DNA of 64,000 nucleotides from Methylohalomonas sp034521715 (GCA_034521715.1 JAXHLY010000003.1:124001-188000), one strand, 5' to 3'. Numbered from the stretch's first letter, positions 46,107 to 56,599 are shown. The notes: generated by a model from the sequence alone, not told the origin. Made by a program: numbers and translations.

Positions 46107-46430
46107 ATGCACGACCATAAGCTGAGCCACGATCGAATATACAGTGTGGTTTGCCGTATTCCAAAAGGGAAAGTGGCAACCTACGGCCAGATCGCGGCAC
46201 TGATTGGTTTCCCACGCCATGCGCGTCAAATCGGCTATGCCCTGGCAGCACTGGATGATAGCCGGGGCGTGCCCTGGCACAGGGTAATCAATGCCAGGGG
46301 TGAAATCAGTCAGCGCCGCAAACCGGGTTACGAGGACTACCAGCGCATCCTGCTGGAGGACGAGGGCGTAACGTTTGACCATCGTGGCCGGGTATCGCTG
46401 GCAACGTATCAGTGGCAGGAATCTGTGTGA
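46107..46430 (+). CDS. atl: alkyltransferase-like (ATL) DNA-binding protein, MGMT family
   Basis: A 107-residue protein equal to the C-terminal DNA-binding domain of O6-alkylguanine transferase: RIPKGKVATYGQIAALIGFP, RQIGYALAALDD, VPWHRVINARGEIS. The active-site PCHR of MGMT reads PWHR, so the acceptor Cys is Trp, the hallmark of ATL proteins. These bind O6-alkylguanine, flip it and pass the lesion to nucleotide excision repair; uvrA is also in the window. Start ATG 46107. Confidence 0.93.
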   Translation: MHDHKLSHDRIYSVVCRIPKGKVATYGQIAALIGFPRHARQIGYALAALDDSRGVPWHRVINARGEISQRRKPGYEDYQRILLEDEGVTFDHRGRVSLATYQWQESV

Positions 46431-46512
46431 TTGAAAGGAATCGCGGATACAGTCCGCTCTCACGGGTTTTAATGATTTCCCGAGCTATTCTGCGGGAGCC
46501 GGTACCGGCGAT

Positions 46513-47355
46513 TCAGTCGTGAACCGCAGGCTGCCGGGAAGGCACGCTGAATTCTTTCTGATCCTCCAGTCGCAGCGGCGGCGAGGGTGCGACCCCATGA
46601 GACAGCCGGTATCCAGCGGAAAAACATTGTACCGGTGGTAATCTTCGCCGGTCAGCCGCAGTGTGGACCAGTGGCCGAAGATGATTTTCAGATTACTGTT
46701 TCTGCGTTTGCCGATCTCAAACCAGGGTTTCAGGCGGGAGTCCTGGGTGCCCGGCGGCCCTTTCTGTTCCAGTGCCAGCCGTCCGTCGCTGTCACAGTAA
46801 CGCATTCTTGTCAGTGCATTTACCGTATAGCGCCACCGTTCGATGCCCGCAAGTTTGTCATTCCAGTGATCCGGCTTGTTGCCGTATATATCGCGCAGAA
46901 AATCGCGGTGGTTATCCCCTGACAGTACATCCTGTACTTCCCGCGTGCATTGGATCGCGGCGCCAAGGTCCCATGGCGGCGGCAGGCCGGCATGGCTGAG
47001 CGTATAACCAAGCCCGTCATCATGATGCAGCAATGGCTGGCGGCGCAGCCAGCCGAGCAGTTTGGTACTGTCATGCGCTTCGAGTATCGGCTGCAGGGTG
47101 TCTTTTTTACGCAGCTGCGCATCGCCGAACGCAGCCGTGCCGAGCAAATGGAGATCATGGTTGCCGAGAACGGTTACTGCCGCCTCTCCCAGATCACGGA
47201 CGAAGCGCAGCGCCGTCAGGGATTCGGGACCCCGGTTAACAAGATCGCCGACGAACCAGAGCCTGTGAGTCGCTGGCTCAAAGTTGATGGTGTCCAGCAG
47301 ATCCATCAGTTCCTGGCAACAGCCCTGAAGAATCGCCTATCGCATATGTGGACAT
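46513..47355 (-). CDS. apaH: symmetrical bis(5'-nucleosyl)-tetraphosphatase (frameshifts at both ends)
   Basis: Cleaves Ap4A to two ADP, and decaps Np4-RNAs in E. coli. True start ATG 47355 gives MSTYAIGD; after one indel near 47330 the frame reads LQGCCQELMDLLDTI. Metal and phosphate motifs are GDLVNRGPESL, VLGNHDLHLLG and SHAGLPPPWDL. Another shift near 46590 spoils the tail; the alternative frame gives LRLEDQKEFSVPSRQPAVHD with stop at 46513. It lies just downstream of apaG, as in other gammaproteobacteria. Confidence 0.93.
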
Positions 47356-47429
47356 GGAAGGTTGGTAATGAACGATCCTATGGAGCAGGAGACCCGTCCC
47401 CGGGCCGAACGCTGTTTTTCAGTAGCCTG

Positions 47430-47810
47430 CTAATGAAGAATGTTGGGTGTGGAGATGAATATCGGTATACGCGCATCAAACTGCTGTCCGTCATCGGTTA
47501 CCATGTGATAGCTGCCTTCCATACAACCCACCGGTGTCTCGAGTATAGCGCCACTGGTATAGCGGTAGGCTTCACCTGGCTGCAGATGTGGCTGTTCGCC
47601 GACGACACCCTCGCCCCTGACTTCCTGTACCTTGCTATTGGCATCGGTAATGATCCAGTGGCGCGACAACAGCTTCGCCGGGACATGACCGGCGTTGGTA
47701 ATGGTCACGGTATACGCGAAGACATACCGCTCCTGTTCGGGCTCGGACTGGTCCTCGACATACGCCGTTTCCACCCGGATATCGATATCATGCCGGACTT
47801 CGGTTTCCAT
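47430..47810 (-). CDS. apaG: ApaG protein
   Basis: A 126-residue immunoglobulin-like fold protein: TEVRHDIDIRVETAYVEDQS, YVFAYTVTITNAGHVPAKLL, SRHWIITDANSKVQEVRGEG, GVVGEQPHLQPGEAYRYTSG and GCMEGSYHM. All ApaG hallmarks are present and the frame is intact. ApaG is linked to divalent-cation efflux phenotypes; molecular role unclear. ATG 47810 is chosen; an upstream in-frame extension is part of comM. It lies 41 bp behind comM and 75 bp ahead of apaH. Confidence 0.93.
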   Translation of the reverse strand: METEVRHDIDIRVETAYVEDQSEPEQERYVFAYTVTITNAGHVPAKLLSRHWIITDANSKVQEVRGEGVVGEQPHLQPGEAYRYTSGAILETPVGCMEGSYHMVTDDGQQFDARIPIFISTPNILH

Positions 47811-47850
47811 GCCGCGTTTGTAACTGAATCGCCCGGTGTGCGCAAGCCGG

Positions 47851-49378
47851 TCACGTAGCCGGCAGGGCCTGTTGTCGCTCCAGTCTGCGGTAACCGATCG
47901 CTTCACTGACATCGGTGCTGACGGATGTCGCTTTCGTCGTCGAGATCGGCAATCGTGCGTGCGACTTTCAGGATCCGGTGCATGGCGCGCGCCGACAGGC
48001 CGAAACGGTTGAGTGCCGTTTCCAGCAGGGTGCGGCTTGCCGTGTCCAGTGCACAATCACGGTTGACCTCCTGGTTGCCGAGGGCGTTGTTGGGTTTGCC
48101 GGCGCGCCGCATTTGCCGCTCGAGTGCGTGCTCGACCTGCTGTCTGACGCTGCGGCTGTCGACGGCGTCGGAATCCGGCTGATCCGTCAGTAATTCACTC
48201 TTCAGGTTGGGGACCTCGACATGCAGATCGATGCGATCCAGCAACGGGCCCGAGACACGCTGGCGATAGCGCCGCACCTGCTCTTCCGTGCAGTGACAGC
48301 GGCCGGAAGGATCGCCGAGGTAACCGCAGGGGCACGGGTTCATTGCCGCGACCAGTTGAAACCTGGCCGGGAAATACGCCTGCCGTGCGGCGCGGGAAAT
48401 CATGATCTGGCCGGATTCGAGCGGCTCGCGCAGGACTTCCAGGACCCGGCGGTCATATTCAGGCAGTTCATCCAGAAACAGGATGCCGTGATGGGCCAGT
48501 GATATTTCGCCGGGCCTGGGCTGGCTGCCGCCGCCGACGAGGGCCACGGCCGAGGCCGTATGATGCGGTGCGCGAAACGGACGCTGGCGCCAGTTTGCCG
48601 GCTGCAACCCGACGGCGCTGACGGAGGCCACGGCCGCGCTCTCCAGGGCTTCCGCCTCGGTCAGGGGCGGCAGCAGGCCGGGCAGCCGCTCGGCCAGCAT
48701 GGTCTTGCCGGTGCCCGGTGGGCCGATGAACAACAGGTTATGGCGCCCGGCCGCGGCAATGGTCAGCGCACGTTTGGCGTGGGCCTGGCCGCGCACGTCC
48801 GCCAGGTCCGGTGCCACCGGGCTGTCAGGGAGTGTGGCGGTTGCCGGTTGCGGCGACCAGCGGCGTGGCCGCGCTGCAAATGGGCACACACGGCGAGCAG
48901 GTGATCGGCCGGATAGCCCTCGGTATCAGCGACAAGCGTTGCCTCGGCGGCATTGATAGTCGGCAGGATCAGGGCCCGGCCGCTGTCGCGGGCTGCCCGC
49001 GCCGCCGGCAACGCCCCGCGTATGCCACGTAATTCACCGGTAAGCGATAATTCGCCCAGCAGTTCACATCCGTCAAGCGCTGCCTGCGGGATCTGGCCCG
49101 AGGCGACGAGAATGCCGAGCGCGATGGCCAGATCAAAGCGGCCGCCTTCCTTGGGCCAGATCCGCCGGCGCCAGGTTGATGGTGATGCGTTTGAGCGGAA
49201 ACTCGAAACGGTTGGCCAGCAGGGCGCTGCGCACGCGGTCCTTGCTCTCACGGACTGCGGTCTCGGGCAGACCGACAATGGACAGACTGGGCAGGCCGCT
49301 ACTGAGGTGCACCTCGACGGTGACCAGCGGGGAATCAATACCGGACTGGGCGCGACTGTAGATGATGGCGACACTCAT
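47851..49378 (-). CDS. comM: ComM/YifB-family Mg-chelatase-like AAA+ ATPase (frameshifted)
   Basis: ATPase of the ComM family, a helicase that aids branch migration in natural transformation. N-terminal Lon-like domain MSVAIIYSRAQSGIDSPLV, GLPSLSIVGLPETAVRESKD, then GRFDLAIALGILVASGQI. The AAA+ core has FIGPPGTGKTMLAERLPGLL, FRAPHHTASAVALVGGG, GILFLDELPEYDRRVLEVLR and AAMNPCPCGYLGDP. Shifts lie near 49160, 48860 and 47930; the true end reads VSEAIGYRRLERQQALPAT with stop at 47851. Span 509 codons fits the family. Confidence 0.93.
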
Positions 49379-49438
49379 TCCCTGTGTCCTTGGTCAATGC
49401 ATGGCTGCCGTGCCATGCCGGTTGGTTTTGTTCAGGTA

Positions 49439-49720
49439 TTACTGGCTGTCGGAATTGTCTGGCTTGCGCCCGGCCTGTTGCGACTCCAGTTCGTCCAGTC
49501 GTTCGATCATTTCTTCCAGGCGTTCGCGGGTTCGTGCCAGCAATGCCGCCTGGACGTCGAGCTCTTCCCGGGTCACCAGATCCATCCGGTTGAAGACGGA
49601 TCTCAGCGCCTGCCGTAACTGATCCTCAAAATCGGTTTTTACCTGCTGCATGTCTGCCGGCAGGGCGGATATGACGCGGTCTATCAGTTCATCAATCGAG
49701 GGTCGTCTCGAATCGGTCAT
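49439..49720 (-). CDS. ubiK: ubiquinone biosynthesis accessory factor UbiK
   Basis: A 93-residue BMFP-domain protein (YqiC). Helical trimer-forming sequence VKTDFEDQLRQALRSVFNRM, then DLVTREELDVQAALLARTRE and RLEEMIERLDELE are characteristic. It assists aerobic ubiquinone synthesis with UbiJ at the membrane and has lipid-perturbing activity. It stands 60 bp upstream of comM on the same strand. Frame intact. Confidence 0.93.
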   Translation of the reverse strand: MTDSRRPSIDELIDRVISALPADMQQVKTDFEDQLRQALRSVFNRMDLVTREELDVQAALLARTRERLEEMIERLDELESQQAGRKPDNSDSQ

Positions 49721-49887
49721 GACGCAGGACTCATTGATTCAATGGCTGTATCGGTTCGGCTGACAGCAGCAGAGTAACACTCGCTCACTGGCGCGCAAAG
49801 CGCGCTGACGCCGGATATCGATCAGTACGTGCGTGCAATATTCCCGCCTGCCCGTCGGCACAGAAACAGTGCGGCGCCCGGATAGTA

Positions 49888-49904
49888 CGCACCATGCTTG
49901 TGCG
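49888..49904. promoter_or_regulatory. candidate NtrC-type enhancer site
   Basis: CGCAC-N7-GTGCG matches the NtrC consensus architecture TGCAC-N7-GTGCA with changed ends. It lies about 86 bp upstream of the sigma-54-like promoter, a normal distance. Only one good site is seen. Confidence 0.4.
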
Positions 49905-49988
49905 TTGTAACCGGCCATCGGCGTTGTTTGGCTGCCACAGGTTTTCAAAATCCATTGTAATTCGCTGATTGTAAAAGACTTCCATGAA

Positions 49989-50006
49989 CTGGCACGGAAA
50001 CTGCGA
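49989..50006 (+). promoter_or_regulatory. candidate sigma-54 (-24/-12) promoter of porin-glnK-amtB
   Basis: TGGCACG GAAA CTGCG places GG at 49991-49992 and GC at 50003-50004 with the required 10 bp between. TGGCACG is a perfect -24 block; -12 is CTGC instead of TTGC. It lies 72 bp before the porin ATG and fits nitrogen control of this ammonium locus. Confidence 0.65.
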
Positions 50007-50077
50007 TGTATGTGGCCATCAAGAAGTGAATTCTTCGGTTCGCAGTCATGGCAACACATCATTTCAGAGGGGAACAC

Positions 50078-50862
50078 ATGAAAAACTCAACCAAGTGTCT
50101 TGTTGCAGGTGCGCTGGCGCTGGGCACACCCATGATTGCACAGGCTGACTCGCCGCATTCATTCAGTGCCAATACCGCATTGACCACGAATTACCTGTTC
50201 CGTGGTATTTCGCAGACGGATAACAATCCGGCCATGCAGGGCGGCTTCGACTATGCCTACGAGACCGGCGGCTTTGCCGATGTCTATGCCGGTGTCTGGG
50301 CTTCCAATATCGAATTTCAGGGTATGGCAACTGATCCGGCTTCGATCGAGATCGATTACTACGGCGGTCTTACCGGCGAGTTCAATAATGGCATCAGCTG
50401 GGATGTTGGTGGTCTTTATTATCATTATCCGGCGCAGAATGAAGATGCCGGTGGCGGTGACTTTGACTATTGGGAAGCATACGGAAATCTCGGCTACACG
50501 TTTGACGCCATGTATGAGCCGACTGTCGGTGTGGGCTTCGCCTATTCACCGGATTTCTTCGGTGAAGACGACGAAGGCATCTATGTCAATGGCACGCTGG
50601 ACCTTTCACTTCCCTATGGAATCGGTCTCGGGTTCCTGCTCGGTTACCAGGATGTTGAAGGTGACAAGACGACACCCGGCGGTTTTGATTACAGCCATTA
50701 CAGCATCAGTCTCAGCAAGGATGTCAGCATCCTGAATCTGTCGCTGTCCTGGAATGGCGGTATCGACGCTGACGATCTCCCCTTCACACTGATTGACGAG
50801 CAGCTCGTGCTTTACCGTTTTCCAGGCATGCCTCCGATCGGGCCCGTCAAAGGAACACAGTG
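50078..50862 (+). CDS. TorF-family putative porin (3' end uncertain)
   Basis: Signal peptide MKNSTKCLVAGALALGTPMIAQA, then a beta-barrel with alternating pattern: SFSANTALTTNYLFRGISQT, VYAGVWASNIEF, SIEIDYYGGLTGEF, YSHYSISLSKDVSILNLSLS. This matches the TorF/gcw_chp outer-membrane family. The open frame runs on without stop into glnK, which must be wrong: a ribosome-binding site and ATG for glnK follow, and the residues after DEQLVLYRF are not barrel-like. A lost stop or indel near 50810-50860 is assumed; the end is set before the hairpin at 50866. ATG 50078 is preceded by AGAGGGG. Confidence 0.82.
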
Positions 50863-50865
50863 CAA

Positions 50866-50904
50866 GACCCCGCCCCGAATGCCCCTGACGGCCAGGGGCG
50901 GGTC
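50866..50904 (+). promoter_or_regulatory. two mutually exclusive hairpins between porin and glnK
   Basis: GACCCCGCCCC (50866-50876) can pair with GGGGCGGGTC (50895-50904), or GCCCCTG (50881-50887) with CAGGGGC (50893-50899). Both use GGGGC, so they compete. No T-run follows. A processing or attenuation site that sets the porin to glnK-amtB ratio is possible. Confidence 0.45.
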
Positions 50905-50935
50905 CACTACCCAAGCAATCGGGAGGATTAATTCA

Positions 50936-51274
50936 ATGAAACTGGTCACAGCGATCATCAAACCCTTCAAGCTCGATGATGTGCGTGAAGCACTGTCGGA
51001 AATCGGGGTACAGGGCATGACGGTGACTGAAACCAAGGGTTTTGGTCGCCAGAAAGGGCATACCGAGCTGTATCGTGGTGCCGAATATGTCGTCGACTTT
51101 CTTCCCAAGATGAAGCTCGAAGTCGCCATCGAGGACAGCAAACTGGATGAAGTGGTGGAAGCCATTACGTCCGCATCCAAGACCGGCAAGATTGGGGACG
51201 GCAAAATCTTCGTATTCAATCTCGAACAGACCGTGCGTATCCGTACCGGAGAGACCGGCGATGCTGCGCTGTAA
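50936..51274 (+). CDS. glnK: PII signalling protein GlnK (first copy)
   Basis: A 112-residue PII protein: MKLVTAIIKPFKLDDVREAL, T-loop GFGRQKGHTELYRGAEYVVD with the uridylylation Tyr in ELYRGAEY, B-loop TGKIGDGKIFV and the C-terminal RIRTGETGDAAL. It blocks AmtB when nitrogen-replete and reads 2-oxoglutarate, ATP and ADP. GGGAGG precedes the ATG by 9 bases. amtB follows after 63 bp, the conserved glnK-amtB pairing. Confidence 0.96.
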   Translation: MKLVTAIIKPFKLDDVREALSEIGVQGMTVTETKGFGRQKGHTELYRGAEYVVDFLPKMKLEVAIEDSKLDEVVEAITSASKTGKIGDGKIFVFNLEQTVRIRTGETGDAAL

Positions 51275-51337
51275 ATGGCGTACTCAGCCCTCCGAATGTC
51301 TGTCGATTGCAATCCTTAATCCGGGAGGAATCTAACA

Positions 51338-52597
51338 GTGGACGCAGTCAACTCACTTATCGAAGTTAAATACGCTCTCGATACATTTTATTTTCTGGTC
51401 ATGGCAGTCTTTGTCATGTGGATGGCGGCCGGTTTTTCCATGCTCGAATCGGGCCTGGTGCGATCCAAGAATACCGCCGAGATCCTGACCAAGAACGTGG
51501 CCCTGTATTCCATCGCATGTCTGATGTACATGATTATGGGTTACAACGTCATGTATCCGGGCGAGGCCGCCAATTCATTCTGGTCCGGCATCAGCTTTTT
51601 CCTCGGCGGCGACAACACCGTTGAAGAAGTGCTGGCCAGTGACGGTGATATTTATTATTCGAATCTGTCCGACTTCATGTTCCAGGTCGTGTTCGTCGCG
51701 ACCGCCATGTCCATCGTTTCCGGTGCCGTGGCAGAGCGCATGAAGCTCTGGGCATTTCTGGTGTTTGCCGTCGTCATGACCGGCCTGATTTACCCGTGGC
51801 AGGGTTACTGGAGCTGGGGCGGCGGCTTCCTGAGTGAAATCGGTTATTCCGACTATGCCGGTTCCGGTATTGTCCACATGACCGGTGCGGTTGCCGCGCT
51901 TGCCGGCGTACTCCTGCTCGGCCCGCGCCGGGGCAAGTACGGTCCGGATGGCAGGGTGAACGCGCTGCCCGGCGCCAATCTGCCAATCGCCACCCTGGGT
52001 ACCTTCATCCTGTGGATGGGCTGGTTCGGCTTCAATGGCGGTTCCGAGCTGATCGTTTCGGATGTCTCCTCGGCGAACAACGTGGCGATGGTCTTCGTCA
52101 ATACCAACCTGGCCGCCGCCGGCGGCGTCGTTGCCGCGTTGCTGCTGGCCAAGTTCCTGTTCGGCAAGGCCGATCTGACCATGGCCCTGAACGGCGCACT
52201 GGCCGGTCTGGTGTCGATCACGGCCGACCCGCTGTCACCAACGCCGGGCCTGGCCGCCATCGTTGGTGCCATTGGTGGCATCCTGGTCGTACTCTCGATT
52301 GTCGGTTTCGACAAGCTGAAGATCGATGACCCGGTCGGTGCCATCTCGGTCCACGGTACCGCCGGTATCTGGGGTGTACTCGCCGTATTGCTGTCGAACG
52401 GTGATGCCACTTTCAAGGGCCAGATTATCGGCCTCGTTTCCATCTTCGTGTTCGTCTTCGTTGCCAGCCTGATCGTCTGGTCAATCCTCAAGGCAGCGAC
52501 CGGTATCCGGGTCTCGGAAGAAGAGGAAATGGAAGGCCTCGATGTTACCGAGTGCGGCCTGGAGGCCTATCCGGACTTCCAGCCGGCATCGAAATAA
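51338..52597 (+). CDS. amtB: ammonium transporter AmtB (first copy)
   Basis: Intact 419-residue Amt protein with eleven TM helices and no cleavable leader. Twin pore histidines are in SGIVHMTGAVAALAG and AISVHGTAGIWGVLA; the gate has GGGFLSEIG and FILWMGWFGFNGGSEL. The C-terminal tail EEEEMEGLDVTECGLEAYPD is the GlnK-binding type of tail. GTG at 51338, with GGGAGG 10 bases before. Cotranscribed with glnK; a clear terminator follows. Confidence 0.96.
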   Translation: MDAVNSLIEVKYALDTFYFLVMAVFVMWMAAGFSMLESGLVRSKNTAEILTKNVALYSIACLMYMIMGYNVMYPGEAANSFWSGISFFLGGDNTVEEVLASDGDIYYSNLSDFMFQVVFVATAMSIVSGAVAERMKLWAFLVFAVVMTGLIYPWQGYWSWGGGFLSEIGYSDYAGSGIVHMTGAVAALAGVLLLGPRRGKYGPDGRVNALPGANLPIATLGTFILWMGWFGFNGGSELIVSDVSSANNVAMVFVNTNLAAAGGVVAALLLAKFLFGKADLTMALNGALAGLVSITADPLSPTPGLAAIVGAIGGILVVLSIVGFDKLKIDDPVGAISVHGTAGIWGVLAVLLSNGDATFKGQIIGLVSIFVFVFVASLIVWSILKAATGIRVSEEEEMEGLDVTECGLEAYPDFQPASK

Positions 52598-52625
52598 CTG
52601 AAGTCATCATTATCTCCAACTCCTC

Positions 52626-52651
52626 AAGGGCGCTCCGGCGCCCTTTTTTTA
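52626..52651 (+). terminator. rho-independent terminator after amtB
   Basis: AAGGGCGC-tccg-GCGCCCTT followed by a T-run; starts 29 bp after the amtB stop. Confidence 0.93.
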
Positions 52652-52742
52652 TGCCAGGGTAAAGACGGTTCCCGCTGCCGGAAAAGGGGACTACAATCCG
52701 GTGCAGCTGTACATGAACCACCGGGAGTGGAGGCTATCCGCA

Positions 52743-53081
52743 ATGAAGCTGATTACTGCAATCATAAAACCGTTCAAGCTGGATGATGTCCGCGACGCCC
52801 TGTCGGAAGTCGGCATCAAGGGTCTGACGGTCACCGAGGTGAAGGGGTTCGGGCGCCAGAAAGGGCATACGGAACTCTATCGTGGTGCCGAGTATGTCGT
52901 TGATTTTCTTCCCAAGGTCAAGATTGAACTGGCGACAGACGACGATCGTGTCGACGCCGCCATTGAGGCCATAACCAGCTCTGCCAGTACCGGCAAGATT
53001 GGTGATGGCAAAATCTTTGTCACAACACTGGAACAGGCCATCCGCATCCGTACCGGGGAAACCGGCTCCGAAGCCCTATAA
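52743..53081 (+). CDS. glnK: PII signalling protein GlnK (second copy)
   Basis: A 112-residue PII protein, similar to the first but distinct in the C-terminal half (KIELATDDDRVDAAIEAITS, FVTTLEQAIRIRT). The T-loop ELYRGAEYVVDFLPK is identical. ATG 52743; GGAGTGGAGG lies 9-18 bases upstream. I find no -24/-12 element in the 92 bp behind the terminator, so this unit may be expressed differently from the first. The second ammonium transporter follows. Confidence 0.95.
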   Translation: MKLITAIIKPFKLDDVRDALSEVGIKGLTVTEVKGFGRQKGHTELYRGAEYVVDFLPKVKIELATDDDRVDAAIEAITSSASTGKIGDGKIFVTTLEQAIRIRTGETGSEAL

Positions 53082-53147
53082 TCGTCAAACGTGAATCGCA
53101 AGCCGTGAACCGTTGATCCGGTTTGCGGGGATCCGGGGGAAATCATC

Positions 53148-54449
<1,302 letters not shown>

Positions 54450-54468
54450 CCGCAACATTAATCTACCC

Positions 54469-54499
54469 GGAACCCCGTCAGCGGCGGGGTTCCGCTTTT
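54469..54499 (+). terminator. terminator after second amt gene
   Basis: GGAACCCCG-(7)-CGGGGTTCC, a 9-bp stem, followed by GCTTTTCC. Located 20 bp after the amt stop. Confidence 0.75.
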
Positions 54500-54622
54500 C
54501 CGGCGGGGATTTCCCGGCCAACAATATTTGTGAAGTCGGTGCTGAACAGAATACAATTCGATATTAGCCATAATCATATTTTCCCGGACCGACTCCGGTC
54601 TTCTGTCGAACGAGATAAATCA

Positions 54623-55678
54623 ATGTCACAAAAGCTAGTTGACAAGGCTTTGCTGAAAAGCCTGGTACCTGCAAGCGCGCTCAATGCGGAGAATTTCGAG
54701 GAGCTGGCCGGCAAGGCCTTTCAGGAGGATGTGGCGGCGGGGGCTGTCATTTTCAAACAGGGCGATCATGACAAGAAGAATGTGTATGTGCTGGAGGGCG
54801 AGGTCGAGCTAACCAATGCCAAGGGCGAGAAGGCCTCGGTCAGGGGAGGCACGGATGCAGCCCGTCACCCTCTCGGCAATCACCAGCCGCGCAACCAGAC
54901 GGCTGTCGCCAAAACGAATTGCCAGATAACACGTATTGATGGCGACCTGCTCGATATCCTGCTGACCTGGGACCAGCTCTCCGGAATCGAAGTCGACGAG
55001 ATTGCCGAGAATGGCGAGGAAGAAGAGGGTGACGATAGCGACTGGATGACCCGTATCCTGCAGTCGAAGGCATTCCTGCAGGTGCCACCGGCGAACATCC
55101 AGGCCATGTTCATGCGCATGCAGGAAGTGCCGGCGCGCAGTGGTGAGTCGATCATCAAACAGGGTGACGACGGCGATTATTACTACATAATCAAGTCCGG
55201 TAAATGCAAGGTTACCAGGACTTCGAAAACCGGCAGTGAACTGACGCTGGCACAACTCAGTGATGGTGATGCATTCGGTGAGGAGGCGTTACTGTCGGAA
55301 GCCAAGCGCAATGCGAATGTAGTAATGACCACCGATGGCACGCTGATGCGCCTGTCGAAGGAAGACTTCAACGAACTACTGAAGGAACCCATGCTGAGCT
55401 GGGTGAGTAAGGAACAGGCCGATGAAATGGTGAAACAGAAAGGCGCGGTATTGCTGGACGTGCGCCTGGAGACGGAGCATCAGAACAACGGCCTTGAAGG
55501 CAGTATGAATATCCCGCTGTTTATGTTGCGGCTGAAGGCTGACAATCTTGATGCCAGTAAACCCTATATCACCTATTGCGATACCGGCCGCCGCAGTTCC
55601 GCGGCAGCCTTCCTGCTGAGCGAACGCGGGCTGGAGGCATACTGTCTGCAGGGTGGGCTGGTTGCACAGCCCGCCTGA
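54623..55678 (+). CDS. double cyclic-nucleotide-binding domain protein with C-terminal rhodanese
   Basis: A 351-residue soluble protein. Residues 1-125 form a first, degenerate CNB-type domain (GAVIFKQGDHDKKNVYVLEG, then SVRGGTDAARHPLGNHQPRN). Residues 145-270 form a second CNB with GESIIKQGDDGDYYYIIKSG and LAQLSDGDAFGEEALLSEA, where FGEEALL is the phosphate-binding cassette. Residues 275-350 form a rhodanese domain with the active-site loop YCDTGRRSSAAAF. ATG 54623 is preferred; an upstream in-frame GTG would add 31 unlikely residues. It may link nucleotide signals to sulfur or thiol chemistry, which is inference only. Confidence 0.85.
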   Translation: MSQKLVDKALLKSLVPASALNAENFEELAGKAFQEDVAAGAVIFKQGDHDKKNVYVLEGEVELTNAKGEKASVRGGTDAARHPLGNHQPRNQTAVAKTNCQITRIDGDLLDILLTWDQLSGIEVDEIAENGEEEEGDDSDWMTRILQSKAFLQVPPANIQAMFMRMQEVPARSGESIIKQGDDGDYYYIIKSGKCKVTRTSKTGSELTLAQLSDGDAFGEEALLSEAKRNANVVMTTDGTLMRLSKEDFNELLKEPMLSWVSKEQADEMVKQKGAVLLDVRLETEHQNNGLEGSMNIPLFMLRLKADNLDASKPYITYCDTGRRSSAAAFLLSERGLEAYCLQGGLVAQPA

Positions 55679-55719
55679 ACCCCGCTTTAATTAATGATTA
55701 TGCAGGATGATATTGCCTG

Positions 55720-56553
55720 TTGGTACAGTTCAACCTGAAACCCGGTATTGATCATTACTGCGTGATGGGTAATCCCGTCGCGCACAGTAAGTCCCCCCGT
55801 ATCCATCAGGCCTTTGCCAGCCAGACCGGCCAGTCGCTTGATTACCAGGCGGTACTGGTACCCGAGAATGAGTTCGCCGAGACGCTTGAGGCGTTCAGAC
55901 AGCAGGGAGGCAAGGGCGTCAATGTCACGTTACCGTTCAAGGAATCCGCCTGGGAGGCTGCAACGGCACGTACGGAACGTGCCGGGCGCGCCGGTGCCGT
56001 CAATACCATCTGGTTCGAAGATAGTATGGTTCATGGCGACAATACCGACGGCATCGGCCTGATCAGGGACCTGCGTGATAATCTCGATTGCCCCTTGCAG
56101 GGCAGGGATATCCTGATTCTTGGTGCCGGTGGCGCCGTCCGTGGCATTATCGATCCGCTTTTTGATGCCGGCGTGGCCAGTATCGCGCTGGCCAATCGAA
56201 CCGTGGTCAGGGCGCAGCGCCTTGCGGAGAAATTTGCCGATCGCGGCGCTATCCATGCGGTCAGTTATCCGGCACTGACCGGTTCGTATGCTGTCATTAT
56301 CAATGGCACTTCACTGAGCCTGCAGAATGAGGTTCCGCCGTTGCCGGATGGTGTGCTGGCAGCCGGCGGGATTGCCTATGACATGATGTACCAGCCCACG
56401 GCAACCTGCTTCATGCGCTGGGCCGCCGAGCGGGAGGGCGGCATGACGGCTGACGGCCTGGGTATGCTGGTGGAACAGGCCGCGGAATCGTTCTGTATCT
56501 GGCGTGGCGTGCGCCCCGAAACGGCGCCGGTGATCGCCGAATTACGTGCCTGA
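55720..56553 (+). CDS. aroE: shikimate dehydrogenase
   Basis: NADPH-dependent reduction of 3-dehydroshikimate in aromatic amino-acid synthesis. Seen: YCVMGNPVAHSKSPRIHQAF for substrate binding, NVTLPFKESAWEAA with the catalytic Lys, GAVNTIWFEDSMVHGDNTDG, the nucleotide site ILILGAGGAVRGII and MTADGLGMLVEQAA. 277 residues, intact. The TTG at 55720 is an assumed start; the first residues VQFNLKPGIDHYC are family-like. Convergent to rsmA. Confidence 0.94.
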   Translation: MVQFNLKPGIDHYCVMGNPVAHSKSPRIHQAFASQTGQSLDYQAVLVPENEFAETLEAFRQQGGKGVNVTLPFKESAWEAATARTERAGRAGAVNTIWFEDSMVHGDNTDGIGLIRDLRDNLDCPLQGRDILILGAGGAVRGIIDPLFDAGVASIALANRTVVRAQRLAEKFADRGAIHAVSYPALTGSYAVIINGTSLSLQNEVPPLPDGVLAAGGIAYDMMYQPTATCFMRWAAEREGGMTADGLGMLVEQAAESFCIWRGVRPETAPVIAELRA

Positions 56554-56572
56554 ACGCTTTCTTTGCGGCCAT

Positions 56573-56599
56573 GTGAAACGCGGCGCGTTCGGGTTTCAC
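56573..56599. terminator. hairpin between convergent aroE and rsmA
   Basis: GTGAAAC (56573-56579) pairs with GTTTCAC (56593-56599) over a 13-base loop; GGGTTTTAT follows on plus. Weak candidate for an aroE terminator. Confidence 0.35.

Noticed and set aside
50048..51274. Single 408-residue porin-GlnK fusion protein
   Set aside because: glnK has its own GGGAGG and ATG at 50936 and full PII length; the link sequence has no fold and contains a hairpin. A frame error in the porin end explains it.
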